This document shows positions 18,117-27,925 of a stretch of 64,000 nt of DNA, in pieces. The stretch is from NCBI RefSeq assembly GCF_030499575.1, contig NZ_JASTLC010000001.1, positions 9,386,001-9,450,000 of the forward strand, in the 5' to 3' direction. The notes below the pieces were generated by a model, which was given only the letters and a program-made list of their open reading frames with translations, ran no database searches and had not been told where the DNA came from. The stretch comes from Streptomyces sp. DG2A-72 (GTDB lineage: Bacteria; Actinomycetota; Actinomycetes; Streptomycetales; Streptomycetaceae). Each line of letters starts with the position of its first letter. Positions within the stretch are counted from its first letter, which is position 1. A program made the position numbers and the translations under genes.

Positions 18117-19590
18117 GCTGGCCACCGCCTGGACCTCCCCCGACCAAGCCGCCGCCCTTCCGGCCGTGGTGGCCATTCCCCTGCTGGCCTGCGGTGCCGT
18201 ACTGCTCCTGCGGCACCGGCCGATCGCACGTGATGCCGCTTCGGTGGCCTTCGGCCTCGCGCTGGCGGGCGTGGTCCTCGCCCTGTGGGCCGTGGCCGAC
18301 GACGGGCTGCGGTTCGAGCTGTGGACGTGGCTGCCCGGTCTGTCACTGGAGTTCGCGCTCGAACCGCTGGGCCTGCTGTTCGCCTCGGTCGCCGCCGTGC
18401 TCTGGCCGGTGACCACGGTCTACGCCGCCGGTTACCTGCGCGCGGCGGGGGAGCCCGCCCTGGACAGGTTCTTCGCCTTCTTCGCGCTGACGATCGCCTG
18501 TGCGATGTGGATCGCGCTGTCCGCCAACCTGGTCACCCTGCTCATCGGCTACGAACTCATGACCCTGGCGACCTGGCCCCTGGTGGCACACCACGGCGGC
18601 GCACAGGCCCGGCGCGCGGCACGCACGTACGTGGTGGTGCTGCTGGTCACCTCCGTCGGACTGTTGCTGCCCGCGATCGTCTGGACGTGGGTCCTGGCCG
18701 GCAGCACCGACTTCCGGGCCGGGGGCATCCTGGCCGGTGAGGCCGGTTCGGGGGTGCTCACCCTGCTCTTCGCGCTCTACCTGTTCGGCATCGGCAAGGC
18801 GGCGCTGATGCCCGTGCACCGCTGGCTGCCCGCCGCGATGGTGGCCCCCGTCCCGGTGTCGGCGCTGCTGCACGCGGTGGCCGTGGTCAAGGCCGGGGCC
18901 TTCACGGTCCTCAAGGTCACCCTGTACGTGTTCGGCCTGGACACCCTGCGCGACACGGGTGCCGCGGAGCCGATGACGTGGGTGGCCGCGTTCACGCTGA
19001 TCGCCGCCGCGATCGTGGCGATACGGTCGGACGACCTCAAGCGCCGACTGGCCTACTCGACCGTCAGCCAGCTCGCCTACATCGTGCTGGCCGCGACGCT
19101 GGCCCACGAGATCGCCACCGCGGGAGGCGCCCTGCACATGGTCACCCACGCGGTCGGCAAGATCACCCTGTTCCTGTGCGCGGGCGCGATCGCCGTCACG
19201 GCCGGGAAGACCCGCGTCAGCGAGCTCGACGGGCTCGGCCGCGCGATGCCGTGGACGTTCGCGGCGTTTCTGACGGCCTCGGTCTCGATCATCGGCCTGC
19301 CTCCGACGGGCGGAACCTGGAGCAAGTGGCTGATGCTCCTCGGCACGGCCGAGGCGGACCAGGTCGTGCCGCTCGTGGTGCTGCTCGTCGGCTCGCTGCT
19401 CGCCGTGGCGTATCTGATGCCGATCGCGGTGCGCGCGTTCCTGCGACCGTCGGCGGACTTGCCGGCGCACGGCGAGGCCCCGCCCGTGATGACCGGGCCG
19501 CTCACCCTGACCGCGCTCGGCTGCGTCGCGCTGTTCTTCGGCGCGGACGCCGTGCTCGAACCGCTGGCCAGGACGCTGGAGGTGCCATGA
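18109..19590 (+). CDS. Proton-translocating antiporter subunit D-like, copy 2
   Basis: 493 residues, multi-helix, proton_antipo_M family. Landmarks are LVTLLIGYELMTLATWPLVA (membrane glutamate), LYLFGIGKAALMPVHRWLPA (channel lysine) and IRSDDLKRRLAYSTVSQLAY. GTG 18109 overlaps the previous stop by 8 bp. It is clearly different from copy 1, so it is not a recent duplication. It may take the place of the channel half of MnhA. Confidence 0.88.
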   Translation: MAELATAWTSPDQAAALPAVVAIPLLACGAVLLLRHRPIARDAASVAFGLALAGVVLALWAVADDGLRFELWTWLPGLSLEFALEPLGLLFASVAAVLWPVTTVYAAGYLRAAGEPALDRFFAFFALTIACAMWIALSANLVTLLIGYELMTLATWPLVAHHGGAQARRAARTYVVVLLVTSVGLLLPAIVWTWVLAGSTDFRAGGILAGEAGSGVLTLLFALYLFGIGKAALMPVHRWLPAAMVAPVPVSALLHAVAVVKAGAFTVLKVTLYVFGLDTLRDTGAAEPMTWVAAFTLIAAAIVAIRSDDLKRRLAYSTVSQLAYIVLAATLAHEIATAGGALHMVTHAVGKITLFLCAGAIAVTAGKTRVSELDGLGRAMPWTFAAFLTASVSIIGLPPTGGTWSKWLMLLGTAEADQVVPLVVLLVGSLLAVAYLMPIAVRAFLRPSADLPAHGEAPPVMTGPLTLTALGCVALFFGADAVLEPLARTLEVP

Positions 19591-19913
19591 GCGACGACCG
19601 CCGCCGGGCCGACGGCGACCGCGAGCCCGACGACCGCCACTGGCTGGACGAGCCGCGCAACGTGACCCGCATCGTGTACGGCCTGGCCGCGCTCTGCGCG
19701 CTGGCGCTGTTGGCCGACCTCTTCTACAGCAAGCACCCCTACTTCTCCGTCGAACGATGGCCCGGGTTCTACGCCGTCTTCGGCTTCGTGGCCAGTGTGA
19801 CCCTGGTCCTCACCGCCAAGGGGCTCAGGCGGCTGCTGCGACGCGACGAGGACTACTACGAGCCGCCGGACCCCGACCGTCACGAGGCGCCGGAACGGGG
19901 CCCCGATGACTAG
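19587..19913 (+). CDS. Small two-helix membrane protein of the antiporter operon
   Basis: 108 residues. A charged N-terminus (Asp/Arg-rich, 25 residues) is followed by IVYGLAALCALALLADLFYS, a short external stretch with HPYFSVERWPGFYAVFGFVA, a second helix and an acidic C-terminus. No family name is certain, but similar small proteins sit in Mbh/Mrp-like operons. ATG 19587 and the 8-bp overlap with the next gene show translational coupling. Confidence 0.75.
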   Translation: MSDDRRRADGDREPDDRHWLDEPRNVTRIVYGLAALCALALLADLFYSKHPYFSVERWPGFYAVFGFVASVTLVLTAKGLRRLLRRDEDYYEPPDPDRHEAPERGPDD

Positions 19914-21588
19914 CCCTGCTCTGCTGCTGATGCTCGGCGCGGCCGGTGTGCCGTTGCTGCGCGGCCGGCTGCGCAGCGTCCTGATGCTGCTGCTCCCGGT
20001 GGCGGGCCTGGTCATGCTGTGGCTGCTGCCTGAGGGCCCCGGCGCCGACTTCGCTGTCTTCGGCCTGGAGCTGACCCCGGTACGGATCGACGCCCTGTCC
20101 CGCCTGTTCGCCACCGGCTTCCTGGCCGCCGCCCTGCTGATCTCGATCTACGCCCTGCACCTGGGGGACCCGCTGCAGCAGGCGCTCATCCCGCTCTACG
20201 CCGGCACCGCGATCGGCGGAGCACTCGCCGGTGACCTGGTGACCCTGTTCGTGTTCTGGGAACTCGCCGGCCTGTCGTCGGTCTTCCTGATCTGGGCAGG
20301 CCGCACCGAACGCAGCTACCGCGCGGGGATGCGCTACCTGGTCGCGCAGCTGATCTCCGGGCTGCTGATGCTGGCCGGAATCGCGCTACGGGTCCAGGCC
20401 GGCGAGGGCATCGAGTTCGGCTACCTCGGGCTGAACGGCCCCGGAGACGCCCTGATCCTGCTCGCGGTAGGCATCAAGTGCGCCTTCCCGCTGCTGCACG
20501 CCTGGCTGACCGACACCTACCCGGAGGCCACGGTCGTCGGCGCGGTGGCACTGTCGCCGTTCACCACCAAACTCGCGGTCTACGTACTGGCACGCGGCTT
20601 CCCGGGCACCGACCTGCTGATCTGGGTCGGCGCCGCCATGACGGTCTTCCCGATCTTCTACGCCGTGATCGAGAACGACCTGCGCCGGGTGCTTGCCTAC
20701 AGCATGATCAACCAGCTGGGGTTCATGGTCGCGGGTGTCGGCGTCGGCGGCGCTCTCGGGATCAACGGCGCGAGCGCGCACGCCGTGGCGGACATGGTGT
20801 TCAAGAGCCTGCTGTTCATGGCCATGGGCGCGGTGCTTCTGCGTACGGGCACCACCAAGGGCTCCGAACTCGGCGGCCTGTACAAGTCCATGCCCCAGAC
20901 GGCGGCCCTGTGCATGGTCGGTGCGGCGTCCATCTCCGCGTTCCCGCTGTTCTCCGCGTTCGTCACCAAGTCGATGATCATGGAGGCGGTCGGACAGGAA
21001 CACCTGACCGTGGTCTGGCTGCTCCTCCTCTTCGCCTCGGCCGGCGTGTTCCACCACGCCGGCATCAAGATCCCGTACTTCGCCTTCTTCGCCCAGGACC
21101 GGGGCCACCGAGTGGCCGAGGCCCCGCTCAACATGCGCGTGGCCATGACGCTGGCCGCGCTGATCTGCGTAGGCATCGGGGTGGCGCCGAACCTTCTGTA
21201 CGAGCTCCTCCCGCACCCGGTGGACTACGTGCCCTACACCACCCCACACGTGATCAACCAGCTGCAACTGCTCCTGCTCGCCTCGATGGCCTTCACGCTG
21301 CTGGTCCGCACCGGCCTTTACCCACCGGAACTCCGTTCCGTCAACGTCGACGCGGACGTGGTCTACCGGCGTGTGCTGCCGCACACCTGGCACGTACTCT
21401 CCCGCGCCGTCTCCCACCTGCGCCGCAGCCTGGGCCCGCCGCTACGCGACCGCAGCGGCACCTTGTGGAGCGCGACCACCCGCCCGCTGCGACCGGAGGC
21501 AAAGCTGACGACTCCGTGGTCGACCCACCTGATGGTCTGGTGGGCTGTCTTCCTGGTGGGGACCGTGCTCTTTCTGACACTGCTGTAG
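19906..21588 (+). CDS. Proton-translocating antiporter subunit D-like, copy 3
   Basis: 560 residues, proton_antipo_M family with a C-terminal extension of two amphipathic/hydrophobic stretches. Landmarks are LVTLFVFWELAGLSSVFLIW, ILLAVGIKCAFPLLHAWLTD and IENDLRRVLAYSMINQLGFM. It is the last gene of the operon and the third channel-type subunit. It starts 8 bp inside the preceding small gene. The longer tail resembles the C-terminal anchor of NuoL/MnhA-type subunits, but it is much shorter than classical MnhA (about 800 residues). Confidence 0.88.
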   Translation: MTSPALLLMLGAAGVPLLRGRLRSVLMLLLPVAGLVMLWLLPEGPGADFAVFGLELTPVRIDALSRLFATGFLAAALLISIYALHLGDPLQQALIPLYAGTAIGGALAGDLVTLFVFWELAGLSSVFLIWAGRTERSYRAGMRYLVAQLISGLLMLAGIALRVQAGEGIEFGYLGLNGPGDALILLAVGIKCAFPLLHAWLTDTYPEATVVGAVALSPFTTKLAVYVLARGFPGTDLLIWVGAAMTVFPIFYAVIENDLRRVLAYSMINQLGFMVAGVGVGGALGINGASAHAVADMVFKSLLFMAMGAVLLRTGTTKGSELGGLYKSMPQTAALCMVGAASISAFPLFSAFVTKSMIMEAVGQEHLTVVWLLLLFASAGVFHHAGIKIPYFAFFAQDRGHRVAEAPLNMRVAMTLAALICVGIGVAPNLLYELLPHPVDYVPYTTPHVINQLQLLLLASMAFTLLVRTGLYPPELRSVNVDADVVYRRVLPHTWHVLSRAVSHLRRSLGPPLRDRSGTLWSATTRPLRPEAKLTTPWSTHLMVWWAVFLVGTVLFLTLL

Positions 21589-21994
21589 TACATGGGCGCT
21601 ACGGCGCATGCGGGGGCGCGGGGGCATGTTTGCCTACGCCGAAAGCTCTCATCCAGCGTCGGCCGGATCGGACCGGCTGTCGATGCTGTAGCGAGCGATT
21701 CTGCGTGGCGCACGGCCAACGCGCCGGGTGCCACGTGGGCGACATGAGCGTCCTGGACTCCTGGACTGCGAGGGTCTGTCCAGGCTTGTACGACGCGGCT
21801 TCCGCAGACCTGTGCCCGCGGCGTGCTGGCCCAGCTTTGCGGCTCGGCGGTGTCTCGCGGCATGGTGACCGAGTCCTCCCCGGCTGGCGCACTCATGCCA
21901 TCTGGCCTACCTGTGATCCCGCGGCCTGCGCGGCGCCGGACGGGCGGAGAGAGAACAGGAGGGCATCCCGGCGCGCTGAAGGCGGTGGTGAACC
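21589..21994. other. Gap between antiporter operon and broken Usp
   Basis: No gene, tRNA or strong terminator hairpin was found. It should hold the 3' end of the antiporter mRNA and the old promoter of the stress-protein gene. Confidence 0.5.
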
Positions 21995-22839
21995 ATGGTG
22001 CAGCCTTTGGCTGTGGGTGTCGATGGCTCGGAGCCCAGCCTCCACGCCGTCGACTGGGCCGTGGACGAGGCGGTCCGCCACGGGCTTTCGTTGCGGATCG
22101 TGCACGCCTCACTGTGGGAACGGTACGAGGGTGCGGCCTTCGCGGGCGCACCCGAGGCCGTCTCGGTAGACGTGGTGACCGAGCATGACCTCGCCGAGAG
22201 CGTGGTGGCGCTGGCCGCGCAGCGTGCTCGGCGGCGTGCGCCGACGCTGCTGCACGAGGCCGGCCGTGCCGGTGCCGTTGTGACCGGGGTACGAGGCAGG
22301 GGCCCGATCAGGGAACTCCTGCTGGGCTCGGTCAGTCTCTCCCTGGCGGCCCGGTCTCCCCGTCCGGTCGTTGTCGTACGCGGCCGGGCGGAGAACAGAC
22401 AAGCCGCCCACGACCGTATCGTCCTGGGTGTCGGAAGCGGTGCCACGGCCCCGGCAGCGGTCCCGTACGCCTTCCGGGAGCGCGGTGCGCGGGTGCGAGA
22501 TCGAGGCCGTACGGGCCTGGCGGCGCCCGCCGCACCGGACCGCGCCGCATCCGCTGCTGACCGGGGAGCCCGCCCATGCCGAGGAGGCGCATGCCTCAGT
22601 TCTGCTCGACGAGGCATTGGACGGGCGTCGCCGAGGAGAATCCGGGCGTGATCGTGCACCGCGCTCTTGTCGAGGGCTCCACACGTCATGCGCTGGTGGT
22701 CCGGTCGTCGGCGGGTGATCTCCTGGTCATCGGGGCTCGTCGGCGTCGCGGCCACCTCGGACCGCAGCTCGGCCTGGTGGGACACACGGTGCTGCACCAC
22801 TCCGAGTGTCCCGTGGTGGTGGTTCCGCAGCAGGAGTGA
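21995..22839 (+). pseudogene. Universal stress protein (UspA), broken tandem-domain copy
   Basis: ATG 21995 opens with PLAVGVDGSEPSLHAVDWAV, the classic Usp start. The first domain is shortened between ALAAQRARRRAPTLLHE and AGAVVTGVRGRGPIRELLLG, so the nucleotide-binding core is damaged. The second domain (RIVLGVGSGATAPAAVPYAF) shifts frame near 22480, continues as GCEIEAVRAWRRPP, and returns to another frame for RALVEGSTRHALVVRSSAGD and LVGHTVLHHSECPVVVVPQ. At least two frameshifts and one deletion make function unlikely. Confidence 0.8.
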
Positions 22840-23153
22840 GAGACCTGGGCCGGGGCACGTCGGCCGGTGTCAGCCGCCGGTGGGCCAGGCGGCGAGCTGC
22901 GACCGCGGGCTGGGAGCCGTGGCATGAAATCCAACCCGGGATCGAGTTTCGCGCGGCATCCGTGCAATGCGTCGGTCTGCCCGAGCCCACCGCCTCCTCG
23001 CGCGAGCCGGAGCGCGTGGTGGGTAAAGCCCGATGGCACGTCAGCAGAGCCCAAATGGCGATCTTTGGTCTTGTCTTGACGCGTTCTATACGGCATCTTT
23101 ACCCGAGGAGTGCCGGGAAGCCTGGTCGGCAGCTCGGTCCGCCGTGGGCCGAG

Positions 23154-24662
23154 ATGATCATGCTGTCGACCGAAATGGGGCCGATGTTTCAGCGCGTCGC
23201 CAAAGAGATCCTTTCCGGCCTGACCGTGGCGATAGTGGCACTGCCGCTGGCCATCGCCTTCGGCATCACCGCGACCGGCACCTCCGAGGGTGCGCTCGTC
23301 GGGCTGTACGGCGCAATCTTCGCCGGGTTCTTCGCCGCAGTGTTCGGTGGTACGCCCGGCCAGGTGACTGGCCCCACAGGCCCCATCACCGTCGTCGCCA
23401 CCGGAGTCATCGCCGCTCATGGACTTGAGGGTGCGTTCCTCGCGTTCATCATGGCCGGCGCGTTCCAGATCCTGTTCGGGCTGTGCAGGCTCGGATCACT
23501 GATCCGCTACATCCCCCACCCCGTGGTGTCGGGTTTCATGGGCGGGATCGCGCTGATCATCATCCTCGGCGAACTGGACCAGGTGCAGAGCAGTTTCCTG
23601 GTGGTGACCGGCACGATCGTGCTCATGCTCGCGTCCGCACGAGTGATCAAGTCGATTCCGGCGAGTCTGATCGCGCTCGTGCTCATGACCGTGGCCCTGC
23701 GGTTCATGGACTCGCTCTTGCAAGACGTACACGTCGGACCGGTCCCGCTCAACACGGCGATCGACTACATAGGCAAGATCCCGGAATCGATACCCTCAGT
23801 CACCGTCCCCGAGATCAGCGGGTCGTTGATCCTCACCCTCGTCCTGCCCGCGCTCAGCATCGCCCTGCTGGGCTCGATCGACTCTCTGCTGACCTCAGTC
23901 GTCATGGACAACATCACCGGCAACCGGCATCGCAGCAACAAGGAACTGATCGGCCAGGGACTCGGCAACGCCGCCAGCGGCCTGTTCGGGGGCCTGGCCA
24001 GCGCCGGCGCGACCGTCAGGTCCGTCGTCAACGTCAGAAGCGGCGGCCGCACCGCGCTGTCGGCGGCCACGCACAGCGCCATTCTCCTCGCTCTTGTGGT
24101 CGGCCTTGGGAGCGTGGTGCAGTACATCCCCCTCGCCGTGCTGTCAGGGATCCTGATGGTGACCGCGTTCGGGATGTTCGACTGGGAGGGCCTGCGCAAG
24201 GCGCATGTCTCTCCGAGGGGTGACGTCGTGGTGATGCTCGCGACGATGATCATCACTGTCGTCGTCGACCTGACCGTGGCGGTCGCCGTGGGAGTCGCCC
24301 TGGCGCTGGTCGTTCACGTCCTGAAGTCGCGTCGGCGGAAAGCCGCGGTCGTCCACGACGGCGCCGACACCTACCGCGTCGACGGGCCGCTGTCGTTCCT
24401 CTCCGTCGACCATGTCTTCACCACGCTGCGCGACGATCGGCCGGCCCTGTCGCTGAGCCTGAAGGACGTGGATTACATGGACATGTCCGGGGCGAAGGCG
24501 CTGCTGACCTTCATCGATCACTCGCACGAGTCCGGCGTCGAACTCGGCATCAAAGACCTGCCTCCGCATGTCGAGAGCAGACTGATCGCACTCGCGGACG
24601 AGGAACAACGTCACCGGCTCAAAACCGTCGTCAACAACCGCCTGGCCACTGAGACTTCCTGA
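23154..24662 (+). CDS. SulP-family anion permease with STAS domain
   Basis: About 502 residues. The membrane domain carries SulP landmarks: GLTVAIVALPLAIAFGITAT, FGGTPGQVTGPTGPITVVAT, GLCRLGSLIRYIPHPVVSGF and LLGSIDSLLTSVVMDNITG. The last 120 residues form a STAS domain (SLKDVDYMDMSGAKALLTFI). The family carries sulfate, bicarbonate or related anions; the substrate is not clear. The start is uncertain. ATGs at 23154, 23160, 23175 and 23184 are in frame and none has a strong ribosome site. It is convergent with the DUF3040 gene. Confidence 0.88.
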   Translation: MIMLSTEMGPMFQRVAKEILSGLTVAIVALPLAIAFGITATGTSEGALVGLYGAIFAGFFAAVFGGTPGQVTGPTGPITVVATGVIAAHGLEGAFLAFIMAGAFQILFGLCRLGSLIRYIPHPVVSGFMGGIALIIILGELDQVQSSFLVVTGTIVLMLASARVIKSIPASLIALVLMTVALRFMDSLLQDVHVGPVPLNTAIDYIGKIPESIPSVTVPEISGSLILTLVLPALSIALLGSIDSLLTSVVMDNITGNRHRSNKELIGQGLGNAASGLFGGLASAGATVRSVVNVRSGGRTALSAATHSAILLALVVGLGSVVQYIPLAVLSGILMVTAFGMFDWEGLRKAHVSPRGDVVVMLATMIITVVVDLTVAVAVGVALALVVHVLKSRRRKAAVVHDGADTYRVDGPLSFLSVDHVFTTLRDDRPALSLSLKDVDYMDMSGAKALLTFIDHSHESGVELGIKDLPPHVESRLIALADEEQRHRLKTVVNNRLATETS

Positions 24663-24688
24663 GAAGCTCATTCTTACCGGGTGACCGG

Positions 24689-25081
24689 TCACTTCAGGGA
24701 CCCATGGTGGACCGCCCCTACGACTCGGTGGGTGGGCGGGCGGCGGCGCCGGGTGTGTACGGACACTCCTGGAGCGAGACCCTTCGGAGGTCCGGGGTCC
24801 TTGTCCGCCTGACGCGGATCGCTGTTGAGCACGGCGATGAGGAAGAGGCCCAGGAAGGCGATGACGGCGAACACGGTGACGGCCGTCAGCCACCGGTTGT
24901 GCTGCTTCCCCCTCTTCCTCTCCTTCTCCTCTTCCTCATGGCCGTCGGCGGACTGCGCTTCGGGCTTGTCGGAGAACTGCTCGTTGAGCGCGTCCATGGT
25001 CGCGGCCAGGGCGGGATCGTCCTGGGCAAGGCGTCGTTCAAGCTGTGCGAGGACGTGTTCCTCGTCCCTCCCGGGGCTCAT
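24689..25081 (-). CDS. DUF3040-family membrane protein
   Basis: 130 residues. The N-terminal [20 protein letters not shown] and [13 protein letters not shown] match the DUF3040 pattern. A long Glu/Lys/Arg-rich stretch comes next, then one transmembrane helix ([20 protein letters not shown]) and an Arg/Pro-rich tail. ATG 25081 is chosen because GAGGTGG lies 6 bp upstream. Function is unknown. The tail ends 27 bp from the SulP stop. Confidence 0.8.
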   Translation of the reverse strand: MSPGRDEEHVLAQLERRLAQDDPALAATMDALNEQFSDKPEAQSADGHEEEEKERKRGKQHNRWLTAVTVFAVIAFLGLFLIAVLNSDPRQADKDPGPPKGLAPGVSVHTRRRRPPTHRVVGAVHHGSLK

Positions 25082-25141
25082 GCCGACCACCTCGAAGCCT
25101 TGTAGGGGCCGCGCCGAAGCGTGTCGGCCGGTTCGACGGCG

Positions 25142-25592
25142 CTAGTTCTTTTCGGTACCTGGCCTTTCCGTGCCCGGCTTGTCTGCGCCGGTTGGGACCT
25201 GCGGCTGACGGAGCATGTCTATGAGGCGGAAGATCTCCATCGGTGGAAAGGATCCGCAGGTGAAGGGCGGCGGGATGGCCTTCGAGGCGGTCCGCGGCGT
25301 CCGCCAGTGTCTCGGCGGCCTCGTACTCGTCCTTGGCATGGATGACCTTGGCGCGCCGGTCGCGTTCCGCCTCGGCCTGACGGGCGACGCCCCAGGGATT
25401 GGTGACGTCGTCGATGATCCGCTGGAGCCGCTGGTTGATCTCCTCCCGGTTGATGAGCAGTTCGTCGAGGTCGACCGGGCCGATCGGCGTGAAGGGGGAC
25501 TTCTGGTCGTGGACGTCCATCGCGGTGGTGGGTGGTTGGCGGGTGTCAGGCCGCGGGAGTACGTGCCGTCCGGCGTCGAACTCAGTCATGTA
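25142..25592 (-). pseudogene. Stomatin/slipin (SPFH) gene remnant
   Basis: Leftward reading gives [20 protein letters not shown], then directly [18 protein letters not shown] without the beta-rich middle, then [20 protein letters not shown] and, after a frame change near 25240, [19 protein letters not shown] to the stop. These are pieces of the SPFH coiled-coil region of slipins. The N-terminal membrane hairpin and half the SPFH domain are missing. Internal deletions plus a frameshift mark it as dead. Confidence 0.72.
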
Positions 25593-25736
25593 TTTCTCCG
25601 ATGCGATGCCCGGCGGGTAAATGTCGCACGTTCTTCGCGCGGCCGAATTGTCGGCGCAATAAAGCTGGTTTGAGGGCCGGTCCGGGAATCTCGCCGACTT
25701 TCGTGGAGCAAAAGTGACAGTCACTGCGGACAGCGG

Positions 25737-26645
25737 TCAACCAGCCGACTTGAATACCCCTGAACCGGTTTTGAATGGGGGCCGTAGACAACTTCTATAC
25801 CGGCAGTGGGGTTCAGTCCTCGGCGGGCCCGACCGCCAGACCAGTCGGCCGTGGCGCACCAGCCGTGGCCGGTTGGACAGCGTCCGGGCCCCGCGCAGCG
25901 CGGCGTCCCGGGCCATGGAACCGGGCAGGAGTGAGGCGCCGACGCCCGAGAGGATCAGCGGAACGATCATCGCGCGGTGCGCGGTCTCGACCACGATCCG
26001 CGGGGTGAGGCCCAGCGCGGTGCATACGTCGTCCACCGCCGCCCGGGTCTCGGTGTCCGGTGTCACGATCAGGTCCAGCGCGGCCAGTTCGCGCGAGGTG
26101 ATGGTGTCGCCCGGCGGATGCGGGTGGTCCGGGGGCAGCACGATGTGCATCTCCTGCTCGGGCAGGTCCATCCCGCGCAGGTCCGTCGTGGGTACCGAGG
26201 CGTCCACCAGACCCAGCTCGCACTGACCGGCGGCGACCATGTGCGCCACGGCAGGGCCCTGCTCCGGGTCGACCACACGCACGGAGACCTTCGGATGCGC
26301 GCGATGGCAACGCCCCAGCATCCCGGCGAGCGGATCGACCGAAAGGGTCGTCTGGGAGACGATGTCGAGCCCGCCCGCCGCTGAGCCCGAGGACGTCACG
26401 GACCAGGGAACCGGCCGTGGTCGGATCGCGCAGCACCTGCCGGGCCGGCTGGACGAGCGCTTCGCCCGCCGCGGTGAGTGCGACACCGTGCGGGAGGCGG
26501 TGAAAGAGTTTTCCGCCGAATTCGCGCTCCAGGATGCGGATCGCATGGGAAAGCGAGGGCTGCGCTACATGGAGCGCAATGGCCGCGGCTGTGAATCCGC
26601 CGTGCTCGACCACGGCGATGAAGATTCCAGCCGGCGTCGTCCCAT
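25737..26645 (-). pseudogene. LysR-family regulator, frameshifted
   Basis: The HTH region is clear ([60 protein letters not shown]). Near 26390 the frame shifts, and the ligand-binding domain continues as GGLDIVSQTTLSVDPLAGML through MDLPEQEMHIVLPPDHPHPP and VPLILSGVGASLLPG. A second shift probably separates ATG 26645 from the HTH. It lies divergent from the mycothiol-dependent dehydrogenase at 26840, which it may once have controlled. A sequencing error cannot be excluded. Confidence 0.75.
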
Positions 26646-26839
26646 CGGGTCCCCGTAAATTCCGGGCAACGCTATCACCGGCCGGCCGGCCGCAGTGCGC
26701 CGACGGCTTCGTCCGTCCCTCCGCGTCGCGGAGCCTTGACCCCCCAGGTTCCCCTCCCCGATGCTGTGTTGCGGCACGCGAGATGCGTGCCGCAATGAGC
26801 AACATTCGACTCAGGTCTCGTATCAGCCGAGGAGTGACC

Positions 26840-27925
26840 ATGACGCATCAGGTCCGTGCTGTCGTCGCGCGGGGCAAGGGCGCCCCCGTCAGCCTGGAGA
26901 CGATCATCGTGCCCGACCCGGGTCCGGGGGAGGCGCTGGTGAAGATCGAGGCCTGCGGGGTCTGTCACACCGATCTGCACTATCGCGAGGGCGGCATCAA
27001 CGACGACTTCCCCTTCCTGCTGGGCCATGAGGCCGCGGGCGTCGTGGAGTCGGTGGGGGAGGGGGTCACCGACGTCGCGCCCGGTGACTTCGTCATCCTG
27101 AACTGGCGGGCCGTGTGCGGGCAGTGCCGGGCCTGTCTGCGCGGACGCCCCTGGTACTGCTTCAGCACGCACAACGCCAAGCAGAAGATGACCTTGCTCG
27201 ACGGCACCGAACTGTCTCCGGCGCTGGGCATCGGCGCGTTCGCGGAGAAGACGCTGGTCGCGGCCGGGCAGTGCACCAAGGTCGACCGGGCCGCGTCCGC
27301 GGCTGCCGCCGGACTGCTCGGCTGCGGGGTGATGGCGGGCATCGGCGCGGCCATCAACACCGGCAATGTCGGCCGGGGCGACACCGTGGCGGTCATCGGC
27401 TGTGGCGGAGTAGGGGACGCGGCGGTCGTCGGGGCGGACCTGGCGGGCGCGGCGAAGATCATCGCCGTCGACATCGACGACCGGAAGCTGGCCATCGCCA
27501 AGAAGCTGGGGGCGACCCACACCGTCAACTCCAAGGAGGCCGACGCCGTCGAGGCGGTCCGCGAGCTGACCGGCGGCTTCGGTGCCGATGTCGTCATCGA
27601 GGCGGTCGGCCGGCCGGAGACGTACCGGCAGGCCTTCTACGCCCGCGATCTCGCCGGCACGGTCGTCCTCGTCGGTGTCCCCACTCCGGAGATGAAGCTC
27701 GAACTGCCCCTGCTGGACGTCTTCGGCCGGGGCGGGTCGCTGAAGTCCTCCTGGTACGGCGACTGCCTGCCCTCCCGTGACTTCCCGATGCTCATCGACC
27801 TCTATCTCCAGGGCCGCCTCGACCTGGACGCCTTCGTCACCGAGACCATCGCCCTGGACGAGGTCGAGAAGGCCTTCGAGCGGATGCACGGCGGCGACGT
27901 CCTGCGCTCGGTGGTGGTCTTCTGA
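26840..27925 (+). CDS. mscR: S-(hydroxymethyl)mycothiol dehydrogenase (formaldehyde detoxification)
   Basis: 361 residues, class III zinc alcohol dehydrogenase of the mycothiol type. Catalytic zinc ligands are C42 (ACGVCHTD) and H63-E64 (GHEAAG). The structural zinc site is C93, C96, C99 and C107. The NAD-binding motif is [11 protein letters not shown]. Length equals known MscR/FadH proteins. It oxidises the formaldehyde-mycothiol adduct to S-formylmycothiol. The start is ATG 26840 with GAGGAG upstream, and the stop overlaps the next ATG. Upstream of an oxidative demethylase operon, it would remove the formaldehyde released there. Other zinc alcohol dehydrogenase roles are less likely. Confidence 0.88.
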   Translation: MTHQVRAVVARGKGAPVSLETIIVPDPGPGEALVKIEACGVCHTDLHYREGGINDDFPFLLGHEAAGVVESVGEGVTDVAPGDFVILNWRAVCGQCRACLRGRPWYCFSTHNAKQKMTLLDGTELSPALGIGAFAEKTLVAAGQCTKVDRAASAAAAGLLGCGVMAGIGAAINTGNVGRGDTVAVIGCGGVGDAAVVGADLAGAAKIIAVDIDDRKLAIAKKLGATHTVNSKEADAVEAVRELTGGFGADVVIEAVGRPETYRQAFYARDLAGTVVLVGVPTPEMKLELPLLDVFGRGGSLKSSWYGDCLPSRDFPMLIDLYLQGRLDLDAFVTETIALDEVEKAFERMHGGDVLRSVVVF

